A stretch of 64,000 bases of DNA from an uncultured Lachnospiraceae bacterium (GTDB lineage: Bacteria > Bacillota > Clostridia > Lachnospirales > Lachnospiraceae): NCBI GenBank assembly GCA_947571775.1, contig CANOZK010000002.1:62001-126000 (forward strand). Reading direction: 5' to 3'. The notes below the pieces were generated by a model that was given only the letters and a program-made list of their open reading frames with translations, did not search any database and was not told the DNA's origin. Below are positions 26,832 to 36,590 of the stretch, piece by piece. The position numbers and the translations under genes were made by a program. Position 1 is the stretch's first letter, and the number at the start of each line of letters is the position of its first letter.

Positions 26832-28226
26832 ATGAAAACCAAAAAAATATTATTGATTATGCTGTGCTTCTGTGTTTTCTGCCTCTGTTTCGGGTGTGAA
26901 AAAACCGAACCAAAGACAGAAAAGAAAAATTCTTCCGCCAACACCGTCTCTCAAGACGCCAAAGAGACAGACGCCCCTGCGCAAAAAAAATTGGTACAAA
27001 TGGAAACACCCAAGACTTCTAAAGCCCCGGAAGTCTCTCAAACCCCAGAGGCAGAGGCTTCCGAAACACCGAAGAATGACAGCGACGAGCAGATTACCGA
27101 AACACCGGCGGCAGATTCGCCAACTCCAGAAGTACCAGATTTGGCGCCTCAGATTGCCGCTTCACAGATAGAAAGCTATCTGGAAGAAATGACTCTTGAG
27201 CAAAAAATCGCCCAGATGTTCATTATCTCGCCGGAAGCCCTGACCGGATCCAATATGGTAACTGCCGCAGGGGAGGCAACTGAAAAAGCCATCCATGATA
27301 CCCCGGTGGGCGGATTGGTTTACATGGAGCAAAATCTGTCTACTCCTTCCCAGGTAACGGAGATGCTGATAAATGTACAGACATACAGCGAAGACGCTAT
27401 AAATCTTCCCTTATTTACCTGCATCGACGAAGAAGGCGGAACAGTAGCACGACTAAACAAAAACGGAAACTTTAACCTTCCGCCCATCGGAAATATGTCG
27501 GACGTCGGGGCTTCCGGCAATGCGGACGAAGCTTACCAGATCGGCCTGGAAATGGGTAGTTATTTATCCGAACTGGGATTCAATGTGGATTTCGCGCCCG
27601 TTGCTGATGTGCTGAGCAATCCCGACAACGAAGTCGTGAAATACCGTTCGTTTGGCGAGGATCCAATGCTGGTTGCCGATATGTCGGCAGCGGTTTTGCA
27701 GGGGTTGCGGGAAAAAGACATTCTTGGCACCTTCAAGCATTTTCCCGGACACGGAGCGACGGAGGGAGATACCCACGAAGGATACGCGTTTACCTTAAAA
27801 ACCTTAGACGATCTGAAAGAGAATGAACTGATTCCTTTTCAGAGAGGAATCGAAGAAGGGGTAGACTTTATTATGGTAGGGCACATCTCACTGCCCAGTA
27901 TCATAGGCGACAGCACTCCAGCTTCTCTGTCTTACCGAATCATCACAGAGATTTTGCGCAGCCAGATGGGTTACGACGGACTTGTGATTACCGATGCTAT
28001 GAATATGGGAGCTATCAGCGAAACCTATTCGGCTGGGGACGCCGCCATAAAATCCATCAAAGCCGGATCGGACATTCTCTTAATGCCGTCTGATTTTAAA
28101 GAAGCGTACAACGCAGTCCTCCAGGCAGTTGAAGGCACAAGTCCAAGTATCAGCATGGAGCGGATCGACGATTCCGTAAGGCGCATCCTTGAGGCAAAGA
28201 TGGCTCTGATGGAGAAAACTTTTTAA
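26832..28226 (+). CDS. Glycoside hydrolase family 3 (NagZ-type) lipoprotein
   Basis: 464 residues. A lipoprotein signal peptide ends at LCFGC (Cys about 22), followed by a ~90-residue Thr/Pro/Glu-rich linker and a GH3 catalytic domain (about 115-460). Motifs: LFTCIDEEGGTVARL, FAPVADVLSNP, the His-loop KHFPGHGATEGDTHEG, and VITDAMNMGAI with the nucleophile Asp. This pattern marks beta-N-acetylhexosaminidases that remove GlcNAc from muropeptides or glycans; attached to the outer membrane face, it could act in wall recycling. It starts 21 bp after the small Cys protein; its own ribosome site is weak. Confidence 0.9.
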   Translation: MKTKKILLIMLCFCVFCLCFGCEKTEPKTEKKNSSANTVSQDAKETDAPAQKKLVQMETPKTSKAPEVSQTPEAEASETPKNDSDEQITETPAADSPTPEVPDLAPQIAASQIESYLEEMTLEQKIAQMFIISPEALTGSNMVTAAGEATEKAIHDTPVGGLVYMEQNLSTPSQVTEMLINVQTYSEDAINLPLFTCIDEEGGTVARLNKNGNFNLPPIGNMSDVGASGNADEAYQIGLEMGSYLSELGFNVDFAPVADVLSNPDNEVVKYRSFGEDPMLVADMSAAVLQGLREKDILGTFKHFPGHGATEGDTHEGYAFTLKTLDDLKENELIPFQRGIEEGVDFIMVGHISLPSIIGDSTPASLSYRIITEILRSQMGYDGLVITDAMNMGAISETYSAGDAAIKSIKAGSDILLMPSDFKEAYNAVLQAVEGTSPSISMERIDDSVRRILEAKMALMEKTF

Positions 28227-28279
28227 AATATCCAGAGAGAATATAGACAATATATAGAACAGTATTTAAAAATAATTTC

Positions 28280-28318
28280 GGGGAGATGGTATAGTAGGTA
28301 AACTACACCGTCTCCCCG
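28280..28318. terminator. Terminator hairpin between converging nagZ-like and ispF genes
   Basis: CGGGGAGA pairs with TCTCCCCG, with an inner TAGT/ACTA pair, followed by TTCTACATTTT on the plus strand. It lies in the 119-bp convergent gap. Confidence 0.65.
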
Positions 28319-28345
28319 TTCTACATTTTCAGCTCATGGTTTACC

Positions 28346-28885
28346 TTATCTCTCTTTTTTGCAGCCTTCGCAGTCTGCGCAGGAAAAACGGCGGTCATCT
28401 GGAAGGGAATCCAACGCTGGACGTATAGAGCAGACAGCCTGTGCGGATATGCCTTCCCCTCTTCCGGTAAATCCCAGCCGTTCCTCTGTGGTCGCCTTAA
28501 TATTCACCTGCCCTAGCTCCAGGCAAAGCGTGTGCGCCACATTTTTTTTCATCTGAGGGATATACGGAGCCATTTTGGGCTGCTGAGCGATAATGGTCGC
28601 ATCGATGTTTTCAATCAAATACAACTGCTTTTCCAACATTTCCCCGGTTTTTCTCAAAAGCTTCAGGCTGGATATCCCGCGGTATTCTTCCTTGGTATCC
28701 GGGAAATGCATACCAATATCACCCAGGGCCGCCGCTCCCAGCAGGGCATCCATAATGGCGTGAAGCAGCACATCCGCGTCCGAATGTCCTAAGAGTCCCT
28801 TTTCATATGGTATTTCCACGCCTCCCAGAATCAGGCTGCGCCCTTCCACCAATCTATGCACATCATAACCAATCCCTACCCGCAT
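28346..28885 (-). CDS. ispF: 2-C-methyl-D-erythritol 2,4-cyclodiphosphate synthase
   Basis: MEP-pathway enzyme for isoprenoid precursors. 179 residues from ATG at 28885, with AGGAGG upstream; an earlier in-frame ATG (28912) precedes that site. Zinc and substrate motifs [31 protein letters not shown] and [15 protein letters not shown] are intact. The usual domain ends near residue 157; the extra tail contains [11 protein letters not shown], a Cys-rich end not needed for the trimeric enzyme. Confidence 0.95.
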   Translation of the reverse strand: MRVGIGYDVHRLVEGRSLILGGVEIPYEKGLLGHSDADVLLHAIMDALLGAAALGDIGMHFPDTKEEYRGISSLKLLRKTGEMLEKQLYLIENIDATIIAQQPKMAPYIPQMKKNVAHTLCLELGQVNIKATTEERLGFTGRGEGISAQAVCSIRPALDSLPDDRRFSCADCEGCKKER

Positions 28886-28970
28886 ATTATACTGCCTCCT
28901 CTTTATCTCCATTTAATGGTCTTTCCATTTGGCGACCGCCGCAAGGGTCAAATATCCCCCTTGGGGTGTT

Positions 28971-29690
28971 TTAATTTTGATGCCCCGCTGCTGGCGGGGT
29001 GTTCGACTTCTGCCCATAATATGCATTTTCTCCATGTTTGCGGAAATAATGCTTGTCTTGAAGTTCCTGCGGCGCAGACTGCACCTGTGGATTGAGAATT
29101 TCACAGCGCGCAGCCATTTTCGCCACCTCTTCTAACACTACCGCATTGTGTACTGCCTCGTGAGCGTCCTTTCCCCAGGCAAACGGCCCGTGGTTTTTGC
29201 AGAGGACGCAGGGAACCGCGTCTACATTCGCCTTGCGGAAATGTTCCACGATTAATCTCCCGGTATTCGCCTCATAATCTTTCAGCTCTTCCTTCGTCAG
29301 ATTGCGCACACAGGGAACTTCCCCGTAAAAATAATCCGCATGGGTAGTTCCATAGCAGGGAATCCCCCTTCCCGCCTGCGCCCAGCTCGTCGCCCAGGGA
29401 GAATGTGTATGCACCACGCCGCCGATAGAAGGAAAAGCCTTGTACAACTCACAGTGAGTCGCTGTATCAGAGGAAGGGTTCAACTCCCCTTCGATCTGAT
29501 TCCCATTCAAATCCATAATTACGATGTCTTTGGGACTTAATTTTTCGTAAGCCACGCCGCTGGGCTTTATGGCAAAGTATCCGGTTTCCCGATCAATGGC
29601 ACTGACATTTCCCCAGGTAAAGGTTACCAGCCCGTATTTGGGAAGCTCCATGTTTGCCTCATATACCTTTTGCTTCAATTCTTCTAACAT
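28971..29690 (-). CDS. araD: L-ribulose-5-phosphate 4-epimerase
   Basis: Class-II aldolase-like zinc enzyme interconverting L-ribulose-5-P and D-xylulose-5-P. 239 residues. Motifs: [50 protein letters not shown] (zinc His pair) and KNHGPFAWG. The family core ends at [10 protein letters not shown]; about 12 extra residues follow, encoded across a CCCCGC/GCGGGG hairpin. No araA or araB is in the window, so it may serve arabinose, ascorbate or another pentose route; symbol given by similarity. Confidence 0.88.
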   Translation of the reverse strand: MLEELKQKVYEANMELPKYGLVTFTWGNVSAIDRETGYFAIKPSGVAYEKLSPKDIVIMDLNGNQIEGELNPSSDTATHCELYKAFPSIGGVVHTHSPWATSWAQAGRGIPCYGTTHADYFYGEVPCVRNLTKEELKDYEANTGRLIVEHFRKANVDAVPCVLCKNHGPFAWGKDAHEAVHNAVVLEEVAKMAARCEILNPQVQSAPQELQDKHYFRKHGENAYYGQKSNTPPAAGHQN

Positions 29691-29807
29691 GCCTATGCCC
29701 CTTTCTTTTCCGATCTGTTTTTACGTTCTCCCGATTCAGGATTTTCATTCCTGTATCTGGGAGGCCAAAAGTTGCAGACAGACGCGCCCTCATAAAGCCT
29801 TTGCTGC

Positions 29808-30992
29808 CTATGTAACTTTTTCCTGCGAATCTTTTGCATACAAAAGCTTTAATAAAATAGGCGTTGCGATGGAGGATACGATAATCAGCAGGATAACGGC
29901 TGTAAAATACACTGGCTCCATCAATCCCACAGCGAGTCCCTTTTGCGCTACAATCAAGGCCACTTCCCCGCGAGTCATCATTCCCACGCCGATTTTCAGG
30001 GCATCTGCGGTATCAAATCTGCAAAAACGGCTGATCAGGCCGCACCCAACCACTTTTGTGATTAAGGCAACCGCGATAAACGCAACGCTAAACCAGATGA
30101 TGCTTCCATTTATGCTGCTGATATCCGTTTTCAGGCCGATACTCGCAAAGAAAACAGGGCCAAACAGCATATACGAATTGATGTCCATTTTTTTTGCAAT
30201 GTATTCGGAATCGTTGATATTACACAAAACAATCCCGGCCACAAAAGCCCCCGTAATATCCGCAATCCCAAAAAACTTTTCCGCAATATAAGAAAATGCG
30301 AAACACAGAGCCAGCCCAAGGATTGCAATGCGGTGGGTGTGCGGATGTTTTTCGTCCAGGTATTTGAAAAGCCGGTAGCAAATCACGCCCACCACAATCG
30401 CAAACAGGAAAAACAAGATGGTCTGGAGCACCACATAGATCGGCTTTACCGCGTCGCTTTTAAATCCAATGACGAAAGTCAGAACAATGATACCAATGAC
30501 ATCGTCGATAATGGCCGCGCTCAGAATCGTCGTGCCCACAATTCCCTGTAACTTCCCCATCTCGCGCAGTGCCTGCACCGTAATCCCCACAGAAGTAGCC
30601 GTCATAATGCATCCGATGAACACAGCACGGTAGAATTCCTCGCTTCCCAAAGCCGCCCTGCCATAAAAAGCCATATACAACAGCGTTCCGCCCGCCAGCG
30701 GGACAAACACGCCAAAGCATGCCACCAGAAACGCCGTGGGGCCGGTTTTCGCCAATTTCCGTAAATCCGTTGTCAGCCCCGCCGTAAACATCAGCAGAAT
30801 CACGCCGATTTCCGCCACCTGGACAATAAAGTCCGAACTCTGGACAATTCCAAAGATACTTGGGCCGATCATCAATCCTGCAACAATTTCTCCCGCGACC
30901 TGCGGCGCCTTGAGCTTTCTGGCCAAAATGCCAAAATACTTGGAAACCACCAGGATAATGGCCAGATCACGGAATACAACATAACTTTCCAT
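29808..30992 (-). CDS. Monovalent cation:proton antiporter, CPA2 (Kef/NapA-like)
   Basis: 394 residues with about 12 membrane helices and no RCK/TrkA-N domain. Motifs APQVAGEIVAGLMIGPSIFG, FTAGLTTDLRKL, TATSVGITVQAL and SAAIIDDVIGIIVL, where the Asp-Asp pair marks the ion site of electrogenic CPA2 members. Probably exchanges Na+ or K+ for H+ to control pH or salt. Begins 19 bp after pyrD on the same strand, so it may ride on the pyr transcript. Confidence 0.9.
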   Translation of the reverse strand: MESYVVFRDLAIILVVSKYFGILARKLKAPQVAGEIVAGLMIGPSIFGIVQSSDFIVQVAEIGVILLMFTAGLTTDLRKLAKTGPTAFLVACFGVFVPLAGGTLLYMAFYGRAALGSEEFYRAVFIGCIMTATSVGITVQALREMGKLQGIVGTTILSAAIIDDVIGIIVLTFVIGFKSDAVKPIYVVLQTILFFLFAIVVGVICYRLFKYLDEKHPHTHRIAILGLALCFAFSYIAEKFFGIADITGAFVAGIVLCNINDSEYIAKKMDINSYMLFGPVFFASIGLKTDISSINGSIIWFSVAFIAVALITKVVGCGLISRFCRFDTADALKIGVGMMTRGEVALIVAQKGLAVGLMEPVYFTAVILLIIVSSIATPILLKLLYAKDSQEKVT

Positions 30993-31011
30993 AACGCTCC
31001 ATCACCTTTTT

Positions 31012-31929
31012 TCAGGATTCCACCGCCCCTATCAGGCTTTGGATATCCTGGATTTCATATTGTTTCAGATAATCTTCAATGCCCTTGATGATTTCCTCCG
31101 TCACACAGGGATTGTGAAAATTGGCCGTCCCCACAGATACCGCCGAAGCTCCGGCCAGAAGAAATTCAATGGCGTCTTCCGCATTTTGAATCCCGCCCAT
31201 GCCGATGACAGGCAAAGTGCAGGCATGGGAAGCTTCATAGACCATCCGCACGGCGACTGGTTTTACCGCCGGGCCGGAAAGCCCCCCGGTCTTGTTCGCC
31301 AGCGCAAACGCCCGCTTGTGTATATCAATTTTCATTCCGGTCAGCGTGTTAATCAAGGAGATCGCGTCCGCGCCGCCCGCCTCGGCCGCACGGGCCATCT
31401 CGCCGATATTCGCCACATTGGGGCTTAATTTTAGAATGATCGGCTGCGCCGCGTATTTTTTTACCGCTCGGGTAATCTCCTCTAAGGCCCTGGCGTCCTG
31501 ACCAAACGCAATGCCGCCCTCTTTCACATTGGGGCAGGAAACGTTGATTTCCAGCATATCCACAGCTTCGCCCGCCAGCCGTTCCACAACCTGGCAGTAA
31601 TCTTCTTTTGTTCTGCCGCAGACATTGACAATCACCCGCGTATCGTATTGTTTCAAAAAAGGCAGATCCCGCTGGCAGAGCACTTCCACACCGGGATTTT
31701 GCAGACCGATGGCATTTAACATCCCCCCGCAGGTTTCCGCAATCCGGGGCGTGGGATTCCCACTCCACGGCACATTTGCCACCCCTTTTGTCACCACGGC
31801 CCCCAGACGGTTCAAATCTACATATTCTCCGTATTCCTCCCCAGAGCCGAAGGTACCGGAAGCCACCATCACCGGATTTTTGAATGTTACCCCCGCAAGC
31901 TCTACTCCCATACAGATATCCGAAATCAT
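31012..31929 (-). CDS. pyrD: Dihydroorotate dehydrogenase B, catalytic subunit
   Basis: Oxidises dihydroorotate to orotate with FMN, paired with PyrK. 305 residues from ATG at 31929, which shares ATGA with the pyrK stop and has GGAGG upstream; a longer open frame exists but lies inside pyrK. Class-1B marks: VMVASGTFGSGEEYG, EINVSCPNVKEGG (catalytic Cys), ILKLSPNV, SLINTLTGM and VIGMGGI. Fourth gene of the pyrC-F-K-D set. Confidence 0.96.
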   Translation of the reverse strand: MISDICMGVELAGVTFKNPVMVASGTFGSGEEYGEYVDLNRLGAVVTKGVANVPWSGNPTPRIAETCGGMLNAIGLQNPGVEVLCQRDLPFLKQYDTRVIVNVCGRTKEDYCQVVERLAGEAVDMLEINVSCPNVKEGGIAFGQDARALEEITRAVKKYAAQPIILKLSPNVANIGEMARAAEAGGADAISLINTLTGMKIDIHKRAFALANKTGGLSGPAVKPVAVRMVYEASHACTLPVIGMGGIQNAEDAIEFLLAGASAVSVGTANFHNPCVTEEIIKGIEDYLKQYEIQDIQSLIGAVES

Positions 31930-32690
31930 AGCTTTACCTCCGTACTCAAGAAAACAGGGCCGTCCTTGCACACCCGTTTTCGGTGTACATGCAAGTGGGC
32001 ATCCTCCTGTGTGCTGTCGCAGACGCACCCCAGACAGGCTCCGATCCCGCAGGCCATACGTTCCTCCATAGAAATCCAGCATGGGATCTGCATTTCCTGC
32101 GCATATGCCTTTACCGCCCGCAGCATAGGAAGCGGCCCGCAGGCAAACAGCATGTCTGCCGAAAGGTTCCCCTCCCGGACGGCGTCCAGCACATTCCCTT
32201 TTACGCCGCTGCTTCCATCCTCTGTGGCAACGCTCACCGGACAAAAGGCTTCAAACTCTTCTTTTAGAAACAGTTCATTCCGGTATCCCAGCACGGCGGT
32301 CGCCTGATTTCCCAGCGCCGCCGCCGTTTCCAGCATCGGCGGAATGCCAATGCCGCCGCCCAGCAAGAGCACCTGTTTTCCTTTCGCCTCCTGAATGGGA
32401 AATCCATTTCCCAAAGGCCCCAAAACCTCCAACTCGTGTCCCAGCTCAAGGTAAGAGAATTCCCTGGTTCCCTCCCCGGCGACACGATAAACCAGCCGAA
32501 GCGCCGCACCGTCCGTCTGGCAGATACTGATGGGTCTGGGCAGCAGGCGGCTGCGATCTGTTCCATATAACATAACAAACTGTCCGGGCTGTGCAGCCTG
32601 GGCAATGGCCCCAGTCTGAAGCCATAGGCTGTAAATATCTGTTCCAATCCGTTCCTGACGGATGATTTTACATCGTTCTTTCTGTTTCAT
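31926..32690 (-). CDS. pyrK: Dihydroorotate dehydrogenase B, electron-transfer subunit
   Basis: Carries electrons from PyrD to NAD+ using FAD and a [2Fe-2S] cluster. 254 residues. FAD-binding PGQFVMLYG and PRPISICQTDG; nucleotide-binding LLGGGIGIPPML; [2Fe-2S] ligands in CGIGACLGCVC and a later VCKDGPVF. Overlaps pyrD by 4 bp, which fits a 1:1 complex. Confidence 0.95.
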   Translation of the reverse strand: MKQKERCKIIRQERIGTDIYSLWLQTGAIAQAAQPGQFVMLYGTDRSRLLPRPISICQTDGAALRLVYRVAGEGTREFSYLELGHELEVLGPLGNGFPIQEAKGKQVLLLGGGIGIPPMLETAAALGNQATAVLGYRNELFLKEEFEAFCPVSVATEDGSSGVKGNVLDAVREGNLSADMLFACGPLPMLRAVKAYAQEMQIPCWISMEERMACGIGACLGCVCDSTQEDAHLHVHRKRVCKDGPVFLSTEVKL

Positions 32691-32707
32691 CGTTCCAATC
32701 CCCTGTC

Positions 32708-33628
32708 TTACTGCAATGCCTGCCGGATATCCGCAGCCATATCCTCTACCGCTTTCCTGGAAGCCTGGGCGTAGCCTGCTTCCCCGAAAGCTGCATAAGC
32801 CTCCTGCCTATAAGCCGCAATGATTCCTCTGGAGGAATTCACAATCGCTCCCAGTCCGTCCTCATTGAAAAAATTCGCCAGGTCTGCCCCCTTTGCCCCC
32901 TGCGCGCCATAGCCCGGCACCAGGAAAAAGGTTTTCGGCATCAGCTTACGCAGCGTTTTCCCCATTTCTGGGTAAGTGGCTCCGGTTACCGCGCCGATGT
33001 AGCTGTATTCTTTGCCCATATGCTCCCGGCCCCATTCGTCCACTTTCTCGCCGACCCACTCATACAGAGGTCTTCCGTCTATCAGACGATCCTGAAATTC
33101 CCCGCTGGAAGGATTGGAGGTTTTTACCAGGATAAACAGACCCTTGCCGTGCTCCTTGCACACATCTATAAACGGTTTCACCCCGTCTGTGCCCAGATAC
33201 GGATTGACCGTGGCAAAGTCCTCGTCAAAAGGCGCAAACGTCTGGCTTCCCACCTGCACCCGTCCCAGATGCCCAACGGCATAGGCGGCCGATGTAGAAC
33301 CGATATCGCCCCGTTTAATATCGCCGATAACGACCAGATCCTTTTCTTTACAGTAATCCACGGTTCGCTTGTAAGCCTTTAGTCCGGGGATGCCGAACTG
33401 CTCATACATCGCAATCTGGGGTTTTACCGCGGGTACCAGATCGCAAACTGCATCCACAATCCCCTTGTTAAACTGCCAGACAGCCTCAGCCGCCCCTTCC
33501 AGGGTTTCCCCATATTCCGAGAAGGCTTTCTGTAAAAGATTCTGGGGGATATAGCCCAGCATAGGATCCAGTCCCACCACAATGGGAGCACCCGTCTTTT
33601 TTATCTTTGCAATCATTTTTTCAATCAT
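32708..33628 (-). CDS. pyrF: Orotidine 5'-phosphate decarboxylase, long (type 2) form
   Basis: Last step to UMP. 306 residues, the long family. VVGLDPMLGYIP at the N-terminus, the catalytic DIKRGDIGSTSAAYA (Asp-Lys-Asp tetrad), and FFLVPGYGAQG. The start MIEK has AGAGGG close upstream; a second in-frame ATG four codons later is possible. Lies 11 bp after pyrC and 17 bp before pyrK. Confidence 0.95.
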   Translation of the reverse strand: MIEKMIAKIKKTGAPIVVGLDPMLGYIPQNLLQKAFSEYGETLEGAAEAVWQFNKGIVDAVCDLVPAVKPQIAMYEQFGIPGLKAYKRTVDYCKEKDLVVIGDIKRGDIGSTSAAYAVGHLGRVQVGSQTFAPFDEDFATVNPYLGTDGVKPFIDVCKEHGKGLFILVKTSNPSSGEFQDRLIDGRPLYEWVGEKVDEWGREHMGKEYSYIGAVTGATYPEMGKTLRKLMPKTFFLVPGYGAQGAKGADLANFFNEDGLGAIVNSSRGIIAAYRQEAYAAFGEAGYAQASRKAVEDMAADIRQALQ

Positions 33629-33639
33629 TTTTTTACCCT

Positions 33640-34917
33640 CTAATCCTTCTGATAAACAATTTCTCCATTATAAATCGTGGTTTTTACCTGTCCTCTTACC
33701 TTTCTGCCTTGAAACGGTGTATTTCTTCCCTTAGAAGCAAAGGTGCGGGCGTCTATGATATACTCCTCTTTCGGGTCGATTACAACCACGTCCGCCACCT
33801 TGCCTTCCCGCAAAGACCCCCTGTCCAGATGGATGATCTGGGCGGGACGCCAGCTCATCATCTCCGCCATCCGCATAGGTGTGATAATCCCTGGTTCCAC
33901 CAGCTCTGTGATGGTCAGCGCCACGCTGGTTTCCAGACCCACGATTCCAAACGGCGCGTCCCGCATAGATCCAGATTTTTCCTGTGCAGTATGGGGAGCA
34001 TGGTCGGTGCTGATAACATCCACGACGCCTTCCCGAATGGCTTTTAAAATCTCCTCCTTGTCCTCCCGTCTTCTAAGCGGCGGATTCATTTTGTAATTGG
34101 GGTTGTCTCCGGGAATGTCTTCGCTGCACAGGGTAAAATGATGGGGACATACCTCTCCCGTCACATGCAGCCCGTCTTCCTTGGCTCTTTTTAACATCCA
34201 CATACTCTGTTTCGTGGAGCAGTGGCACAAGTGCAGATGCGCCCCAGTATCCTGCGACAGAAAAATATCCCTGGCCACGATGATATCCTCCACCACATTG
34301 CTGATTCCCGGAAGATTCAGCTCTTCGGCCTTTTCATCTTTATTCATGCAGCCCTTTCCGGCCATCGGCCCGTCCTCACAATGGGCCATGACCGGAATTC
34401 CATGCGCCTGGGCAATTTTCATGGCTTCCCAATACAAGTGCGAATTCATCACAGACTTTCCGTCCTCCGAAATGGCCGGAATCCCTGCCTTTATCATCCC
34501 CTCAATATCCGCCAGTTCTTCCCCTTTCTGGCCTTTGGTGATTGTCCCGGCTTGAAGCACCCGGATAGGGCACAATTCCTCCGCCTTATGATGCACATAG
34601 TTGACACGGCTCGGCGTGTCGATCACCGGATGGGTATTGGGCATCGCCATTACCGTGGTAAATCCTCCTTTTGCCGCAGCCCTTCCGCCGGATGTAATAT
34701 CTTCTTTTTGTTCCTGTCCAGGGTCCCGGAAATGTACGTGCAAGTCAATCAGCCCCGGCATCACATAACAGCCTGCCGCATCCAAAACCCGATCGTCTTG
34801 ACCTTTTTCTATTTCTCCTACCTTCTGGATGATGCCGTCCTCAATCAGAATGTCTGCGATTCTATCCAGCTTTGTATCCGGGTCAATCACCCGTCCGCCT
34901 TTAATCAAAAGCCCCAT
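33640..34917 (-). CDS. pyrC: Dihydroorotase
   Basis: Cyclises carbamoyl-aspartate to dihydroorotate; zinc amidohydrolase. 425 residues from ATG at 34917, with GGAGG 5 nt upstream; the open frame continues to 35139 but without such a site and through the promoter. Motifs GLIDLHVHFRDPGQEQKED (metal His pair), MPNTHPVIDT, CHCSTKQS, and STDHAPHTAQEK. First gene of the pyr operon. Confidence 0.95.
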   Translation of the reverse strand: MGLLIKGGRVIDPDTKLDRIADILIEDGIIQKVGEIEKGQDDRVLDAAGCYVMPGLIDLHVHFRDPGQEQKEDITSGGRAAAKGGFTTVMAMPNTHPVIDTPSRVNYVHHKAEELCPIRVLQAGTITKGQKGEELADIEGMIKAGIPAISEDGKSVMNSHLYWEAMKIAQAHGIPVMAHCEDGPMAGKGCMNKDEKAEELNLPGISNVVEDIIVARDIFLSQDTGAHLHLCHCSTKQSMWMLKRAKEDGLHVTGEVCPHHFTLCSEDIPGDNPNYKMNPPLRRREDKEEILKAIREGVVDVISTDHAPHTAQEKSGSMRDAPFGIVGLETSVALTITELVEPGIITPMRMAEMMSWRPAQIIHLDRGSLREGKVADVVVIDPKEEYIIDARTFASKGRNTPFQGRKVRGQVKTTIYNGEIVYQKD

Positions 34918-34968
34918 AAGCACCTCCACTATCCTCTTACGCATTTTTACAGTTTTTTTGTTCCCCTG

Positions 34969-34997
34969 ATTATAACACGATTTTTTCCAACTAACAA
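34969..34997 (-). promoter_or_regulatory. Promoter for the pyrC-F-K-D operon
   Basis: Minus-strand TTGTTA, 17 nt, TATAAT. It overlaps the last codons of the upstream DUF5721-like gene. The leader is only about 45 nt, too short for PyrR attenuation; four G residues lie near the expected transcript start. Confidence 0.65.
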
Positions 34998-35497
34998 CCA
35001 TCCTCATAATCGATCTCGTGTTCATCCAAAAAACGCAGAACCATCTGATCCCACAGCCGCTCCAGCGATTTATCCAGCGTAAACACTCCCACAGAGACTC
35101 CCGTGGTGCAAAGCATCTGGCCCCCGCTGTACTGGACATTTAAGAACAGGCCGTTTACCTGATCCGGATCTATGGAAATTCCGCTGTCCGCCAACGCCTG
35201 ATGCATTTTTTCATAAGACAGGCGAAAAATAAACTGAAACTGCAAAGGCGTTTGCTTTCCCCGGATGACGGAATAACAAAAAGGCTTGATTTCTTTCCAG
35301 AGGGAATGCGTGCGATGGCAGCGTTCCAGAACTTCCCGCGCCTCCTCCGAAAAAAATTCCGGGTGCAGCGTTCCATCGATGGTAAAAGTATTCCCGGTGG
35401 TGATAGACGCCTCCGAAAGCCAGAAGGAATCAAAGCTCTCTCCAATCAGCAAATGCGACATAAAATTTTTTAAATTCGTGATTTTACATGCAACCAT
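34991..35497 (-). CDS. DUF5721-like protein of unknown function
   Basis: 168 residues, soluble, no signal peptide. Sequence marks include KNFMSHLLIGESFDSF, SITTGNTFTIDG and a C-terminal SLERLWDQMVLRFLDEH. It matches my memory of the Lachnospiraceae-typical DUF5721 family; no reaction is known. It lies directly upstream of the pyr promoter, is preceded by AGGGAGGAATGT close to the ATG, and is divergent from the DegV gene. Confidence 0.65.
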   Translation of the reverse strand: MVACKITNLKNFMSHLLIGESFDSFWLSEASITTGNTFTIDGTLHPEFFSEEAREVLERCHRTHSLWKEIKPFCYSVIRGKQTPLQFQFIFRLSYEKMHQALADSGISIDPDQVNGLFLNVQYSGGQMLCTTGVSVGVFTLDKSLERLWDQMVLRFLDEHEIDYEDGC

Positions 35498-35655
35498 GAT
35501 ACATTCCTCCCTACCATGCCAGTGTACACATCAGCGTTACCGCCCACCCTGTGACCAGCAACAGCCAATTTTTCTCATTTATTATATAAGAATCTTGTAA
35601 AAAAGAATAGCAGATTTTTGAAAAACCCTTTTAAAGGGACATAGAATATGATAAT

Positions 35656-35672
35656 ATAGTATCGAATACTAT
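35656..35672. promoter_or_regulatory. Palindrome upstream of the DegV gene
   Basis: ATAGTAT and ATACTAT face each other over CGA, 22 bp before the DegV start. A second small palindrome CCCTTT-T-AAAGGG lies about 20 bp upstream. Position suggests operator sites; the regulator is unknown. Confidence 0.4.
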
Positions 35673-35694
35673 GTAAAGCAGAAAAGAGGACGAT

Positions 35695-36534
35695 ATGAGT
35701 TATAAAGTTGTAATCGATAGCTGCGGGGAGCTCCCTGCCTCCTATCAAGAAGACCCCCGGTTTGAATCGGTCCCCCTAACCCTGTCCGTAGACGGGGAAG
35801 ATATCATAGATGACGATACCTTTGACCAGAAAAGTTTCCTGGCAAAAGTGGCGGCCAGCCCCAACTGCCCCAAATCCTCCTGCCCTTCGCCGGAACGCTA
35901 TAAAGACGCCTATGACTGCCCGGCAGAACATATTTATGCTATCACTTTGTCCGCAGAGCTGAGCGGCTCCTACAACAGCGCAATGCTGGGCAGACAGCTC
36001 TTGCTGGAGGAACAGCCGGAAAAGAAAATCCATGTGTTTAACTCCCGATCCGCTTCCATTGGGGAAACCCTAATCGCCCTGAAAATCCAAGAGTTGGAGG
36101 AGGCCGGCCTGGCTTTTGAAAAGGTGGTTGCACAAACAGAGGCTTACATCCGCGGGCAGATTACTTATTTTATACTGGAAAACCTGGAAACCATGCGCAA
36201 AAACGGCCGCATGGGCAGGGTAAAAGCTCTGGTGGCCTCCGCTCTAAATATCAAGCCGGTACTGGGTTCCAACGACGAGGGCGCCATCGTACAGCGGGAT
36301 CAGGCGCGGGGAATGAACAAAGCCTTGGTCAAGATGGTAAATCTGGCTATCTCAGAGGGTGTGGATTTGGAAAAGAAAACCGTAGCCATCTCCCACTGCA
36401 ACTGCCCGGAACGCGCGCAGATCGTAAAGGAAGCGATTCTGGAAAAAGCAAAGGTTCGGGATGTGATCGTGCTGGATACAGCGGGAGTCAGCTCCATGTA
36501 TGCCAACGACGGCGGAATTATCCTTGTGATTTAA
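35695..36534 (+). CDS. DegV family fatty-acid-binding protein
   Basis: 279 residues, full length. DegV marks: VVIDSCGELP at the N-terminus, PKSSCPSPERY, ITLSAELSGSYNSAM, the central NLETMRKNGRMGRVKAL, NIKPVLG, and a C-terminal SSMYANDGGIILVI. Family members bind a long fatty acid and, as FakB, present it to the kinase FakA for phosphorylation; no fakA is in the window, so the cellular role is inferred. AAGAGG lies before the ATG. Confidence 0.93.
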   Translation: MSYKVVIDSCGELPASYQEDPRFESVPLTLSVDGEDIIDDDTFDQKSFLAKVAASPNCPKSSCPSPERYKDAYDCPAEHIYAITLSAELSGSYNSAMLGRQLLLEEQPEKKIHVFNSRSASIGETLIALKIQELEEAGLAFEKVVAQTEAYIRGQITYFILENLETMRKNGRMGRVKALVASALNIKPVLGSNDEGAIVQRDQARGMNKALVKMVNLAISEGVDLEKKTVAISHCNCPERAQIVKEAILEKAKVRDVIVLDTAGVSSMYANDGGIILVI

Positions 36535-36590
36535 TTCAACTTATTGTATAATCATTGTATGATAAATGAAAAAACAAAGGAGAGTTTAGC

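Noticed and set aside
34918..34968. PyrR attenuator before pyrC
   Set aside because: The transcript leader is only ~45 nt and has no terminator hairpin.
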